Shown: positions 17,281 through 25,190 of the stretch, in pieces | Layout: every line of letters begins with the position of its first letter | Position numbering within the stretch: the stretch's first letter is position 1 | Assembly (NCBI GenBank): GCA_002427105.1 | Contig: DIPM01000036.1 | Coordinates: forward strand, 63,085-104,427 | Length of the DNA: 41,343 nucleotides | From: Marinilabiliaceae bacterium UBA5488 | GTDB lineage: Bacteria; Bacteroidota; Bacteroidia; Bacteroidales; Marinilabiliaceae | Direction of reading: 5' to 3' | Made by a program: the position numbers and the translations under genes | The notes under the pieces: generated by a model | Told to the model about the DNA's origin: nothing | The model's database searches: none | Seen by the model: only the letters and a program-made list of their open reading frames with translations

Positions 17281-19011
17281 TTATTGCTGATAAATAAGCT
17301 TATCACCTGTTTCCTTAATTACCTGCTGTTTCCATTCTTCAGGGTATCCCGGGTGTTTTGGTGATTTTGGGTAGCCCCATGGGTTTCTCAGAAATTCACC
17401 GTTTTCCTCCTGTTTCACATTACCATCGAGAAACTTAACCAGCAAGAAGTTATCGAGCTCTTTCCATCGTTTAATGGTTTTATTTGCAGCACTTTCAGAG
17501 TATTCTGTGATAAAATCACGAGCCTTTTCAGGGTTCACTTTGTGCAATTCCAATGCCTGTGCATCAATTTTAGGCACTTCTGCAATAAAGCCTGTTTCGA
17601 GTTCATACTGAACTTTTGACAAATCAGGCATTACCCTGTCGAAGAACAGATATTTAAAATGTGCTACTCTGTTGAAAACCCAGAAAGCTGCAGTTTCACT
17701 ATAAGTAAGAATATCCCCATTCCCTTCAGCATAAGAATAAGGAACACCGGTAATACCACAGTAAAATGGAACGTAGACAGTTGAGCCGGCGTCATCCACA
17801 CCGAACCAAAAGATACCGCCAATATGGTTGGGCATCCAGCTTCGCATCTGGGCAACAAACGAAAAGCCTGTCTGTTGTGTAACAGTAGCTCTCTCATTCA
17901 GGTACTCTATTCCATTGTATTTCCATGTAAGTGGCCTCCAGCGATAAGGAGAGTGGAAAGGCCCTGCTCCCACATCTTTACTCATATCCAGCTCTGTTCC
18001 CTGCAAATAATCGCGTTTAAACTGCATCAGATCGTGAGGTGTAAGCTTTCTGTCGGGCTTTATATAAAGTGGCATCCTTTCTTTAGTAATATCCCCTTTT
18101 GCATAGTCATAGTACTTGTCCATTTCTTTCGAAACGTCTTTAAAGGCAGCCCATACGCGTACTTCACAGAATCGTACGTTATCAAAAGTCAGAGGAGCGT
18201 ATGTATCACTAAAACTAAATTCTTCATCTTTCCCGTTGAAATATCCCTTTTCGCGTGCAAAAGCAATAACATCATGAGAATACACTGTCTCAATTCCAGG
18301 CTCAAAAATCAATTTAAGGTTCTTACTGCTTATAGAAGTTTTCTTATCCTCCTTTTTAAAAGTAGTTATACGGGCCTGATTGGCATGTGCCGAAATATAG
18401 CCGTCAGGTATTCTGATAGCAACCCATACAGCACCTTTGTTGATGTTAGATTGCTTGCCTGATTTCTTATCTGCCACCATATTCGTTCCCTTACCAATGA
18501 TCTCCATAATCCACACTTCATTGGGGTCGCCAATTGAAAAAGATTCTCCGGAAGATGCATAGCCATATTTCTCAACAAGCTCACCGATAACTTTAATGGC
18601 TTCCCTTGCATTAGCTGACCGTTGCAGAGCCAGGAACATCAAACTACCATAATCAATAATGCCGGTAGTATCTTCAAGTCCAGGCCGGCCCCCGAAGGTA
18701 GTTTCCCCAATAGCCACCTGATTTTCATTCATAAAACCAATAACCTGATAAGTGTGATTAACCTGAGGTATCTGACCAAGCGGTTTAGCTGTCCCCCTGT
18801 CGTACAGAGTAACCATTGAACCATCAGGCCAGTCGGCTGCCGGCCGCCAATACAATTCACCATATCTTATATGGGAATCGGCAGCATAAGAAACCATAGT
18901 ACTTCCATCTGCCGATGCTCCTTTAGTAACTAAATAATTAGTACAGGCAATAGAAACGCCCGAAGTAGCCAATAATAGCGCAATTACAAGTGTGCCAAAA
19001 CGTAAATTCAT
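17281..19011 (-). CDS. C69 family dipeptidase (PepD-like)
   Basis: This is a 576-residue N-terminal-nucleophile peptidase of family C69. It starts with a signal peptide, MNLRFGTLVIALLLATSGVSIA, directly followed by Cys23 in ACTNYLVTKGASADGS. In this family that cysteine becomes the N-terminal nucleophile after removal of the leader. Supporting stretches are GFMNENQVAIGETTFGGR, EKYGYASSGESFSIGDPNEVWIMEIIGKG and WVAIRIPDGYISAHANQARI. The last third (from about FHSPYRWRPL) with SWMPNHIGGIFWFGVDDAGSTVYVPFYCG is the usual C-terminal region of exported Bacteroidota members. It should cleave dipeptides in the periplasm. A TTG at 19020 would add three residues; ATG 19011 is preferred. The promoter lies so close that the mRNA may be nearly leaderless. 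Confidence 0.92.
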   Translation of the reverse strand: MNLRFGTLVIALLLATSGVSIACTNYLVTKGASADGSTMVSYAADSHIRYGELYWRPAADWPDGSMVTLYDRGTAKPLGQIPQVNHTYQVIGFMNENQVAIGETTFGGRPGLEDTTGIIDYGSLMFLALQRSANAREAIKVIGELVEKYGYASSGESFSIGDPNEVWIMEIIGKGTNMVADKKSGKQSNINKGAVWVAIRIPDGYISAHANQARITTFKKEDKKTSISSKNLKLIFEPGIETVYSHDVIAFAREKGYFNGKDEEFSFSDTYAPLTFDNVRFCEVRVWAAFKDVSKEMDKYYDYAKGDITKERMPLYIKPDRKLTPHDLMQFKRDYLQGTELDMSKDVGAGPFHSPYRWRPLTWKYNGIEYLNERATVTQQTGFSFVAQMRSWMPNHIGGIFWFGVDDAGSTVYVPFYCGITGVPYSYAEGNGDILTYSETAAFWVFNRVAHFKYLFFDRVMPDLSKVQYELETGFIAEVPKIDAQALELHKVNPEKARDFITEYSESAANKTIKRWKELDNFLLVKFLDGNVKQEENGEFLRNPWGYPKSPKHPGYPEEWKQQVIKETGDKLIYQQ

Positions 19012-19017
19012 CTGATT

Positions 19018-19046
19018 CAAAATTAAATTGAAGGGCTAAAATACAA
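19018..19046 (-). promoter_or_regulatory. Promoter for the C69 dipeptidase
   Basis: The minus strand shows TTG (19046-19044), an 18-base spacer and TAATTTTG (19025-19018). The predicted start, 5-7 bases downstream, falls at or next to the ATG at 19011. Confidence 0.45.
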
Positions 19047-19110
19047 TTATTTCGGTTTGCCTGATTGATCAAAACACAGTATCATTGCATAAACTTTATA
19101 TCCTTCACTT

Positions 19111-20154
19111 ATGATAATTTCATCTGATGCAATACTGAAAAAAGTAGCAATTCACCATATAGGCAATTCAGGAAAAGAAGAAGGTGTCAGGATTTCTGAT
19201 TCTGAACTTCGACTCAGAGAAGAGATAAACTTGCTCTTATCAAAGTATTTTTTAACTCCGTTCAAAACAAACCACTATTATAACCTTCACCACGAAACTG
19301 ATTTGAATCTCAACGAAGTTTTTCATTTTGCTTCTGCTATCTTTGATGACAACGGTGACTTTTTCAACAATACGGTCAATATCGCACGTCATCTTTACAC
19401 AAAATCAAGTCATCCGAATATTAAACCCGGTGAACTCTATGTTACATATTTCTCTGATATGATTCTTGACGGTGAGGAAACCGACGCTGTAGGCATTTTT
19501 AAGTCAGAGTCAAAAGAAACTTTCTTAAAAGTCTTCCCCTCTGAAAATAATTATATCATAGTAAACGAAGAAGGGATAGATATACGTAAACTCGACAAAG
19601 GTTGTCTGATTTTCAATACAGAGCGTGAGAACGGATATATTTGCGCCATAATTGACAACACAGGCAAAAACAATGATGCTCATTATTGGTACGATGAGTT
19701 CCTGAAAGTTAAAGAAAGGAACGATGAATTTTACCAAACCCGCGATACTCTTGATTTGTGCCGGCAATTTGTAAGTGTTAAACTTCCTGATGTTTTTGAC
19801 GTAGATAAGCCGGCTCAGGCTGAACTGCTTAACAAATCAATGAAGTTCTTTAAGGAAAAGGACAACTTTGAAATGGAGGAATTCGTAAGCGAAGTTTTTG
19901 TTGATAATGAGGTAATCAATACTTTTAACGAATACAGGAAAGACTTTGAAGCAGAACGCCAAATGAAACTTCCTGATAACTTCGACATTTCAGAACAGGC
20001 TGTCAGGAAGCAGGCAAGAGTATTTAAAAGCATTCTAAAGCTTGATAAAAACTTTCATGTGTATATTCATGGAAATAGAGAAAACATTGAACGCGGTTAC
20101 GATGATAACCGCAACATGCATTATTACAAAATCTATTTCGAAGAAGAAAATTAA
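19111..20154 (+). CDS. Nucleoid-associated protein, YejK/NdpA family
   Basis: This 347-residue protein matches the 37-kDa nucleoid-associated protein family. It is recognised from the N-terminal pattern IISSDAILKKVAIHHIGNSGKEEGVRISDSEL, then FFNNTVNIARHLYTKSSHPNIKPGELYVTYFSDMILDGEETDAVGIFKSE and, near the C-terminus, LDKNFHVYIHGNRENIERGYDDNRNMHYYKIYFEEEN. The protein is cytoplasmic and highly charged with no signal peptide. E. coli YejK binds the nucleoid, but its biochemical role is unclear, so no more precise function is claimed. It is divergent from the peptidase gene and lies 28 bases upstream of the GH92 gene on the same strand; the two could be co-transcribed although they have no obvious functional link. 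Confidence 0.85.
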   Translation: MIISSDAILKKVAIHHIGNSGKEEGVRISDSELRLREEINLLLSKYFLTPFKTNHYYNLHHETDLNLNEVFHFASAIFDDNGDFFNNTVNIARHLYTKSSHPNIKPGELYVTYFSDMILDGEETDAVGIFKSESKETFLKVFPSENNYIIVNEEGIDIRKLDKGCLIFNTERENGYICAIIDNTGKNNDAHYWYDEFLKVKERNDEFYQTRDTLDLCRQFVSVKLPDVFDVDKPAQAELLNKSMKFFKEKDNFEMEEFVSEVFVDNEVINTFNEYRKDFEAERQMKLPDNFDISEQAVRKQARVFKSILKLDKNFHVYIHGNRENIERGYDDNRNMHYYKIYFEEEN

Positions 20155-20182
20155 TCAGCATCATCTTACCCCAAACAATACT

Positions 20183-22459
20183 ATGATGAAAAAACTCACC
20201 CTTCTTACTATAGCATTCTTTGCAATAATTCTCAGCAATACTGCTCAGGAAGCGCAAATGCAACCTGACGATTATGTTAATCCACTAATTGGCACACAAA
20301 GCGATTTCGCCTTGTCAAACGGAAATACTTACCCGGCCATAGGACTTCCTTACGGGATGAATACATGGACACCCCAAACCGGCAAGAATGGCGACGGTTG
20401 GCAATATACTTATACAGCAAAGAAGATTGCCGGTATTAAGCAAACCCATCAACCAAGTCCCTGGATTAATGATTATGGATGTTTCTCGTTCATGCCCATG
20501 ACAGGGACTCCTGAAATTGATCCATTAAAGCGTGCATCATGGTTCTCACATAAATCGGAAATTTCAAAACCACACTATTACAGTGTTTATCTGGCCGATT
20601 ACGATGTAACAGTAGAAATAACCCCAACCGAAAGAGCTGCCATTATAAGGTTTACTTTTGGAGATACAGATACTGCTTTGATACTTATCGACGGATTCCA
20701 TAAGGGATCAGGATTTGAAATTCACCCTGAAGAAAACACCGTTAATGGATACAGCAGCTATAACAGTGGTGGAGTACCATCAAACTTCAAGAACTACTTT
20801 AAAGTTGAGTTTGATTCTGAAATTGTATCTGCAGCTGTCTGGAACGACACAACCATACTTCAGCAAAAAGTAACACATGGTAAGCGCACGGGTGCTATCT
20901 TAGCATTTGATGTATCTGTAAATAAAACCATAACAGCCAGGGTTGCTTCATCATTTATAAGCCCTCAGCAGGCATCACTTAACCTGCAGAGAGAATTGCA
21001 ACATTTTTCATTCGAAGAAATTAAAGACCGTGCTTCCGAAGCATGGAACAAACAGCTCGGAAAAATACAGGCAGAAGGAGGTTCTCATGAGCAGAAAGTA
21101 ACATTCTATACTGCTCTTTACAGAACACTTTTATTCCCGCGCCCATTGCATGAGTTTGATGAAATGGATAATATCGTTCATTATAGTCCTTATAATGGGG
21201 AAGTCCTTCCGGGATATTTATATACCGATAATGGATTTTGGGATACATTCAGATCAGCTTTTCCACTCTCCACGATTCTGAATCCCGACCTTAACAGCCA
21301 AATGATGGAAGGCCTTGTTAATACATACAAGGAGAGTGGATGGCTACCCGAATGGACAAGTCCCGGACATCGTGATTGCATGATAGGTTCGAACTCCGCA
21401 TCAATAATTGCCGACTCATATTTAAAAGGAATCAGGGGATATGATATCCAAACATTATATGAAGCCATATTGAAAAATTCAGAATCAGAAGGACCACTAT
21501 CATCCGTTGGGCGCGAAGGAGTGGATTATTACAACCGGCTGGGATACATCCCTTATGATGTTGATGTAAACGAGAATGTGGCCCGAACCCTCGAATATGC
21601 TTATGCTGATTTCACCATAATGAAGCTCGCAGAATCTTTAAACAGACCCGTTGCAGAGATTGACAAATTCAGGCAACGAGCTTTAAATTATCAGAATGTC
21701 TTCAACAAGCAGACAAGATTTATGCAGGGTAGAAACAATAATGGCACATGGCAGGAACCCTTTGTACCTGAGAAATGGGGTGATGCTTTTACCGAAGGGT
21801 GCTCATGGCATTATACATGGAGCGTCTTTCATGATATAGCAGGACTGCAAAGATTAATGGGTGGAACAAAAAATTTCTCTGCAAAACTCGATTCATTATT
21901 TACCGCCCCTCCCCGATTCGATTTTTCCTATTATGGATATCAGATTCATGAGATTACCGAAATGTTAATTGCCAACATGGGACAGTATGCACATGGTAAT
22001 CAACCTGTTCAGCATGGAATTTATTTATTTAACTACGCGGGGGAACCATGGAAAACACAATATTGGGTAAGGGAGACAATGAACAGATTATATACGTCAT
22101 CACCTGACGGGTTATGTGGCGATGAAGACAACGGGCAGACATCAGCGTGGTATGTTTTTTCAGCAATGGGATTTTATCCTGTCTGTCCCGGAACCGGAGA
22201 ATATGTTTTAGGGGCACCGCTATTTAAAAAAGTTACCATCAACCTGTCGGATGGAAAACAATTCATCATCAACGCTCCGGAAAATGATGCAGATAACAGG
22301 TATACAAGTGAAATAAAGCTGAATGGAGCGGACTACACAAAGCTTTACATCACCCACAGTCAAATCATAGAAGGTGGTCATATGGACTTACAAATGATAA
22401 ACAAGCCACTTTTAAGAGAAATACAGAAAAGTGATATGCCTTATTCATTGAGTGAGTGA
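20183..22459 (+). CDS. GH92 family alpha-mannosidase, exported
   Basis: GH92 enzymes are calcium-dependent exo-alpha-mannosidases that trim host or fungal mannans and N-glycans. The 758-residue protein has a Sec signal peptide (MMKKLTLLTIAFFAIILSNTAQ). The N-terminal beta domain contains YVNPLIGTQSDFALSNGNTYPAIGLPYGMNTWTPQTG. The (alpha/alpha)6 catalytic domain contains YTDNGFWDTFRSAFPL, GWLPEWTSPGHRDCMIGSNSASIIADSYLKGI, EGCSWHYTWSVFHDI, HGNQPVQHGIYLFNYAG and GDEDNGQTSAWYVFSAMGFYPVCPG. The frame is open upstream to 20042 inside the preceding gene, but the tandem ATG at 20183 begins the signal peptide and is clearly the start. The last 389 bases are duplicated at 31721-32109. No SusC/SusD pair is nearby, so it is not in an obvious polysaccharide utilisation locus. 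Confidence 0.94.
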   Translation: MMKKLTLLTIAFFAIILSNTAQEAQMQPDDYVNPLIGTQSDFALSNGNTYPAIGLPYGMNTWTPQTGKNGDGWQYTYTAKKIAGIKQTHQPSPWINDYGCFSFMPMTGTPEIDPLKRASWFSHKSEISKPHYYSVYLADYDVTVEITPTERAAIIRFTFGDTDTALILIDGFHKGSGFEIHPEENTVNGYSSYNSGGVPSNFKNYFKVEFDSEIVSAAVWNDTTILQQKVTHGKRTGAILAFDVSVNKTITARVASSFISPQQASLNLQRELQHFSFEEIKDRASEAWNKQLGKIQAEGGSHEQKVTFYTALYRTLLFPRPLHEFDEMDNIVHYSPYNGEVLPGYLYTDNGFWDTFRSAFPLSTILNPDLNSQMMEGLVNTYKESGWLPEWTSPGHRDCMIGSNSASIIADSYLKGIRGYDIQTLYEAILKNSESEGPLSSVGREGVDYYNRLGYIPYDVDVNENVARTLEYAYADFTIMKLAESLNRPVAEIDKFRQRALNYQNVFNKQTRFMQGRNNNGTWQEPFVPEKWGDAFTEGCSWHYTWSVFHDIAGLQRLMGGTKNFSAKLDSLFTAPPRFDFSYYGYQIHEITEMLIANMGQYAHGNQPVQHGIYLFNYAGEPWKTQYWVRETMNRLYTSSPDGLCGDEDNGQTSAWYVFSAMGFYPVCPGTGEYVLGAPLFKKVTINLSDGKQFIINAPENDADNRYTSEIKLNGADYTKLYITHSQIIEGGHMDLQMINKPLLREIQKSDMPYSLSE

Positions 22460-22478
22460 GCTATCATGCATTTTATGG

Positions 22479-22512
22479 GTACCTTATTTCTTAGGTACAC
22501 ACTATTTTTTAT
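22479..22512 (+). terminator. Weak hairpin after GH92
   Basis: GTACCT (22479-22484) pairs with AGGTAC (22493-22498) over an 8-base loop, with a T6 run 6 bases later. The stem is short, so it is only a possible terminator. It is absent from the second repeat copy. Confidence 0.3.
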
Positions 22513-22527
22513 AACCAGATGTGCTGA

Positions 22528-22977
22528 TTAGATAATTTGTTTCTGGTATAATCTGTTAATCATGGGCTGAATATACCAAACCCCAATAAAGGGAAGGAGG
22601 AACCCAATGGCAATCCATACCGGCTTAACGTCAGCACCAACTTCCTTCAGTGCCTTTGTAGTGAAAAGTATTATGATGAACAACGTTGCAATCCATAAAG
22701 CAGAAGACATCGCAGAAATAACCGGGATTGATAGGTAACTCACTACCCAGAGCAGGGGAAGTAGGATGAATGAAGTAATTAAAATTATTGGTACGCGCTC
22801 ATGATTTTTTTCATCAATCTTTATATAACAAAGTCTGGAGATTGAATAAAACCATAGTGAATATATGATCAGTTCAAAAACTACAATAGGAAAGATACCT
22901 AAATTATCAATAAGATATCCTGGTATAATAAAAGTTAGAAATAAATGCCAGTGTTTTAATTTCAGAACAAGGTCCAT
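22528..22977 (-). CDS. Small multi-pass membrane protein (paralogue A)
   Basis: This 149-residue hydrophobic protein has about four to five membrane segments (LFLTFIIPGYLIDNLGIF; IVVFELIIYSLWFYSISRL; IILITSFILLPLLWVVSYL; SALWIATLFIIILFTT; WIAIGFLLPFIGVWYIQPM). It begins KLKHWHLFLTF and ends with GVWYIQPMINRLYQ. I recall small membrane proteins with KLKHWQ near the start and a GVWFIQP-type end as frequent, often multicopy, hypotheticals in Bacteroidota; no function is known to me. An almost identical copy lies at 32147-32596 (10 substitutions in 149 residues by eye). It sits downstream of the RHS remnant on the same strand, which would fit an immunity or partner gene but does not show it. Confidence 0.75.
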   Translation of the reverse strand: MDLVLKLKHWHLFLTFIIPGYLIDNLGIFPIVVFELIIYSLWFYSISRLCYIKIDEKNHERVPIILITSFILLPLLWVVSYLSIPVISAMSSALWIATLFIIILFTTKALKEVGADVKPVWIAIGFLLPFIGVWYIQPMINRLYQKQII

Positions 22978-23010
22978 AAATTTTAGAATTTTAATAAATC
23001 ATAATAGTAC

Positions 23011-23170
23011 TCAGTCAATTACTTCATCTACCTTTGAAACAACAAATTCTTTATACCTAATTATTAGTATAATTGTCCCAAACAATCCAAGAAATATCGT
23101 CAATACAAAATGCTCAATGGTAAAATGCTTTATAATTTTTAAGAGGAAGGAAAAGCTTCCTAAAATAAAA
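23011..23170 (-). pseudogene. Fragment of a membrane protein fused behind the RHS remnant
   Basis: A frame ending at TGA 23013-23011 encodes a hydrophobic stretch with two likely membrane segments (IEHFVLTIFLGLFGTIILIIRYKEF) and a charged tail SKVDEVID. Its upstream half (to 23268) is the wrong reading frame of the RHS remnant, so no native start is visible. It is probably the 3' part of a gene whose beginning was lost at a junction near 23170. The function is unknown. Confidence 0.35.
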
Positions 23171-23705
23171 TACCCAATCGGCAGACAGATTGTTAATTCG
23201 AAGCCCACAAGGATAGTAGCTGTTAACCTGTTGTACTTTAGTAGCGTTGCCGTCATTTGAGAAGACAACCATCACATTCCCAAGATGGTCTTTTAAATGA
23301 TGCTCAAATAAAACCCTATTTTTTGATTCCCAGATAACTCTGCCGTTATCAAAATTAAGCCAACCAAACTTCCCGTCTTCATAAACGCAGTTATCCGTAA
23401 AGTCGGTAGTCTTAATCAGGATGCCATCTTTATAAACGGATTGCCTTCTTTTATTGCCTGATGCATCTTTTACCATATGTACATCCCCTCATTCATGAAA
23501 AGCCGTGTTCCATTTTATAGCTGATATAGTGCCTGAAAACAAAGCCTGATTTCCGATATCATCGTCATTTTTATTATAAAGTAGTTCCATAGCGAAAAAA
23601 ATCGCCGGATAAGTGACTGCTATAAATGATCCTATCAACCATCCGCGTATGTTGTAGTAATTACGCCACCTGTAAGGCAGGTAACGAGGCCTTTCTTTTT
23701 CTAAA
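23170..23705 (-). pseudogene. RHS-repeat protein remnant
   Basis: One minus-strand frame carries RHS-family sentences typical of Bacteroidota: NYYNIRGWLIGS near 23660-23625, then FFAMELLYNKNDDDIGNQ and FSGTISAIKWNTAFHE, a TGA stop (23491-23489), then in the same frame VKDASGNKRRQSVYKDGILIKTTDFTDN, VYEDGKFGWLNFDNG, LFEHHLKDHLGNVMVVFSNDGN and QVNSYYPCGLR. Intact members have about 70-100 residues between the IKW and DASGNK blocks, so an internal deletion is likely in addition to the stop. The core (DPxxGRF) and toxin tip are missing; sequence after about 23170 no longer looks like RHS. Intact RHS proteins are large secreted polymorphic toxins or surface proteins. This copy is dead. Confidence 0.8.
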
Positions 23706-23816
23706 GAACAGGCTGAAAATTACCCATCAACCGGGAGAAAAGCGGCATATACTGTAACCTTGCACTAATAATATTGTCCGGAATATTCATCTCCTTATCC
23801 TCACTTATCTTCAAAG

Positions 23817-25184
23817 CTATCTGACAATTATCATCTTGTTCAGAGGTGATTTTGATGATCGATTTATCAAACCACAAAAATAGACCCCAGACGTGAAGTT
23901 TTCTGCATTTAATGTGAAGTTGTCAGTGTGTACCGGAAGTGTGTATTCTTTAACAATAGTACCCAGATTATTGTAAATAACTACCTTCTCCCATTGGTCT
24001 TTTTTATCAAATGAAATCTGAACAAGATCAGTTGCAGGATTAGGATAAATCATCCAATTATATTGATAATTTTTTTCCGAAATTCCTAAAGTAATAATAT
24101 TACCAACACTATCAGTTTTTAGAAGGTAAGGTAACGAGGAACCATTATTAGTTAAAATGCCAACAATGATGTAACCAGCATCTGATGTTTTCTTGATTTC
24201 TGATGGATAGTACTTATCTGTATTAGAATTAGCATCTCCGTGATTTTTCGTCCAGACATTTTCATCATTTACAAAAGAAGCTATAGCAGTATGAAAGAAG
24301 TTGTTTCCAGGTTCAAATAACATTCCAGCCATTACTTTCTTATTTCCGTCTTCTATGAATTGTGTATAGCTTGTTTGTTGAACTGTTATATCGGTTGAAT
24401 CCAGGATTGTGCCATCTGTCTGATAAGTGATTATCGCATTATAACCAGTTGTGTTTTGATCCTTGTATGCAAGAGATAAAAGATTCCCGTCTTCAAATTT
24501 AGTTGTGCCTAAAACGAATTGGTTAAAAGTATAATTAGAAATGATCTGACCCGCCGAATTTAAGCCATAAATAGTCGATCCGATATAAGTTGGCTCAAAA
24601 CCCCGGTTTTTTGTGGTGATTATAAAACCCCCTGTTTCATTTTCTAATATATTGCCAATACTATAATTGTATTCGCTTATTAATGTATCTCCCGACCATA
24701 TTTTTTCCTGCGTTTGACTATTAATCTTATGTGCCCTGTAAAAGTCCTGACTTTTTGATAAAATGAGATAATTGTCATCATTTAATATTTTTATATTATA
24801 TGGGAATTCCAGACCAAGGCTTCCGTTGTATACTAAATTCCAGTCATTATCAAACTTAAAAACATTTTCTGTTCCACCAAATTGAGGAACAATTAGAATT
24901 TTATTCCTTGCATCGTCAACAGCATAGTCGTTTATATAAGCTGATTGCCTGTTAAGCAAAAATTTCTTTGTCCATACTGAATCCCCATCAAAGTTGGTCT
25001 TTAAAAGAATGAGATATCTACTTTCACCTATATCTGCACACAGTCCAACAACATAACCGTCACTTTCCTCAAATACGGCATTGGCTTCAGCTCTATCCCA
25101 GTAGGAGTATTGTTTTAAGAATGTACTTTGAGCCATTATGGATAATGACATGATTGAAATTAAGAATGTAAATAGAGTCTTCAT
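23817..25184 (-). CDS. T9SS type A sorting domain protein (secreted, repeat-like)
   Basis: This 455-residue exported protein has a Sec signal peptide (MKTLFTFLISIMSLSIMAQ). The body is made of repeated beta-strand units with GYVVGL, GGFIITT, GYIIVG and LLKT(D/N) signatures, the kind of propeller-like repeats seen in many Bacteroidota surface proteins. A C-terminal T9SS type A domain begins near NWMIYPNPATDLVQISFD and ends SGVYFCGLINRSSKSPLNKMIIVR, which directs export and attachment through the PorU pathway. No enzyme motif is visible, so a binding or structural role is possible but unproven. It lies 6 bases downstream of the next T9SS gene on the same strand, so the two form an operon. Confidence 0.85.
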   Translation of the reverse strand: MKTLFTFLISIMSLSIMAQSTFLKQYSYWDRAEANAVFEESDGYVVGLCADIGESRYLILLKTNFDGDSVWTKKFLLNRQSAYINDYAVDDARNKILIVPQFGGTENVFKFDNDWNLVYNGSLGLEFPYNIKILNDDNYLILSKSQDFYRAHKINSQTQEKIWSGDTLISEYNYSIGNILENETGGFIITTKNRGFEPTYIGSTIYGLNSAGQIISNYTFNQFVLGTTKFEDGNLLSLAYKDQNTTGYNAIITYQTDGTILDSTDITVQQTSYTQFIEDGNKKVMAGMLFEPGNNFFHTAIASFVNDENVWTKNHGDANSNTDKYYPSEIKKTSDAGYIIVGILTNNGSSLPYLLKTDSVGNIITLGISEKNYQYNWMIYPNPATDLVQISFDKKDQWEKVVIYNNLGTIVKEYTLPVHTDNFTLNAENFTSGVYFCGLINRSSKSPLNKMIIVR

Positions 25185-25190
25185 ATAGAT

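Larger units (their letters stand above)
22071..23009. repeat. Direct repeat copy 1 (GH92 3' end plus small membrane protein gene)
   Basis: This block of about 939 bases is repeated in the same orientation at 31721-32628. It covers the last third of the GH92 gene, the short gap and the entire convergent 149-codon gene. Homology starts abruptly at GGGAGACAAT and stops after AATAGTA. By eye the coding parts are about 93-95% identical. This copy has about 30-40 extra bases in the gap (around 22462-22501) that contain a GTACCT hairpin. Confidence 0.93.

Noticed and set aside
17824..18462. Plus-strand open frame of 212 codons inside the C69 dipeptidase gene
   Set aside because: It is antisense to a well-supported gene and its translation has no recognisable domain.
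23704..23793. Short minus-strand frame MNIPDNIISARLQYMPLFSR with AAGGAG directly before the ATG
   Set aside because: The purine-rich stretch has no spacing to the ATG, the frame has only 29 codons, and it partly overlaps the RHS remnant frame.
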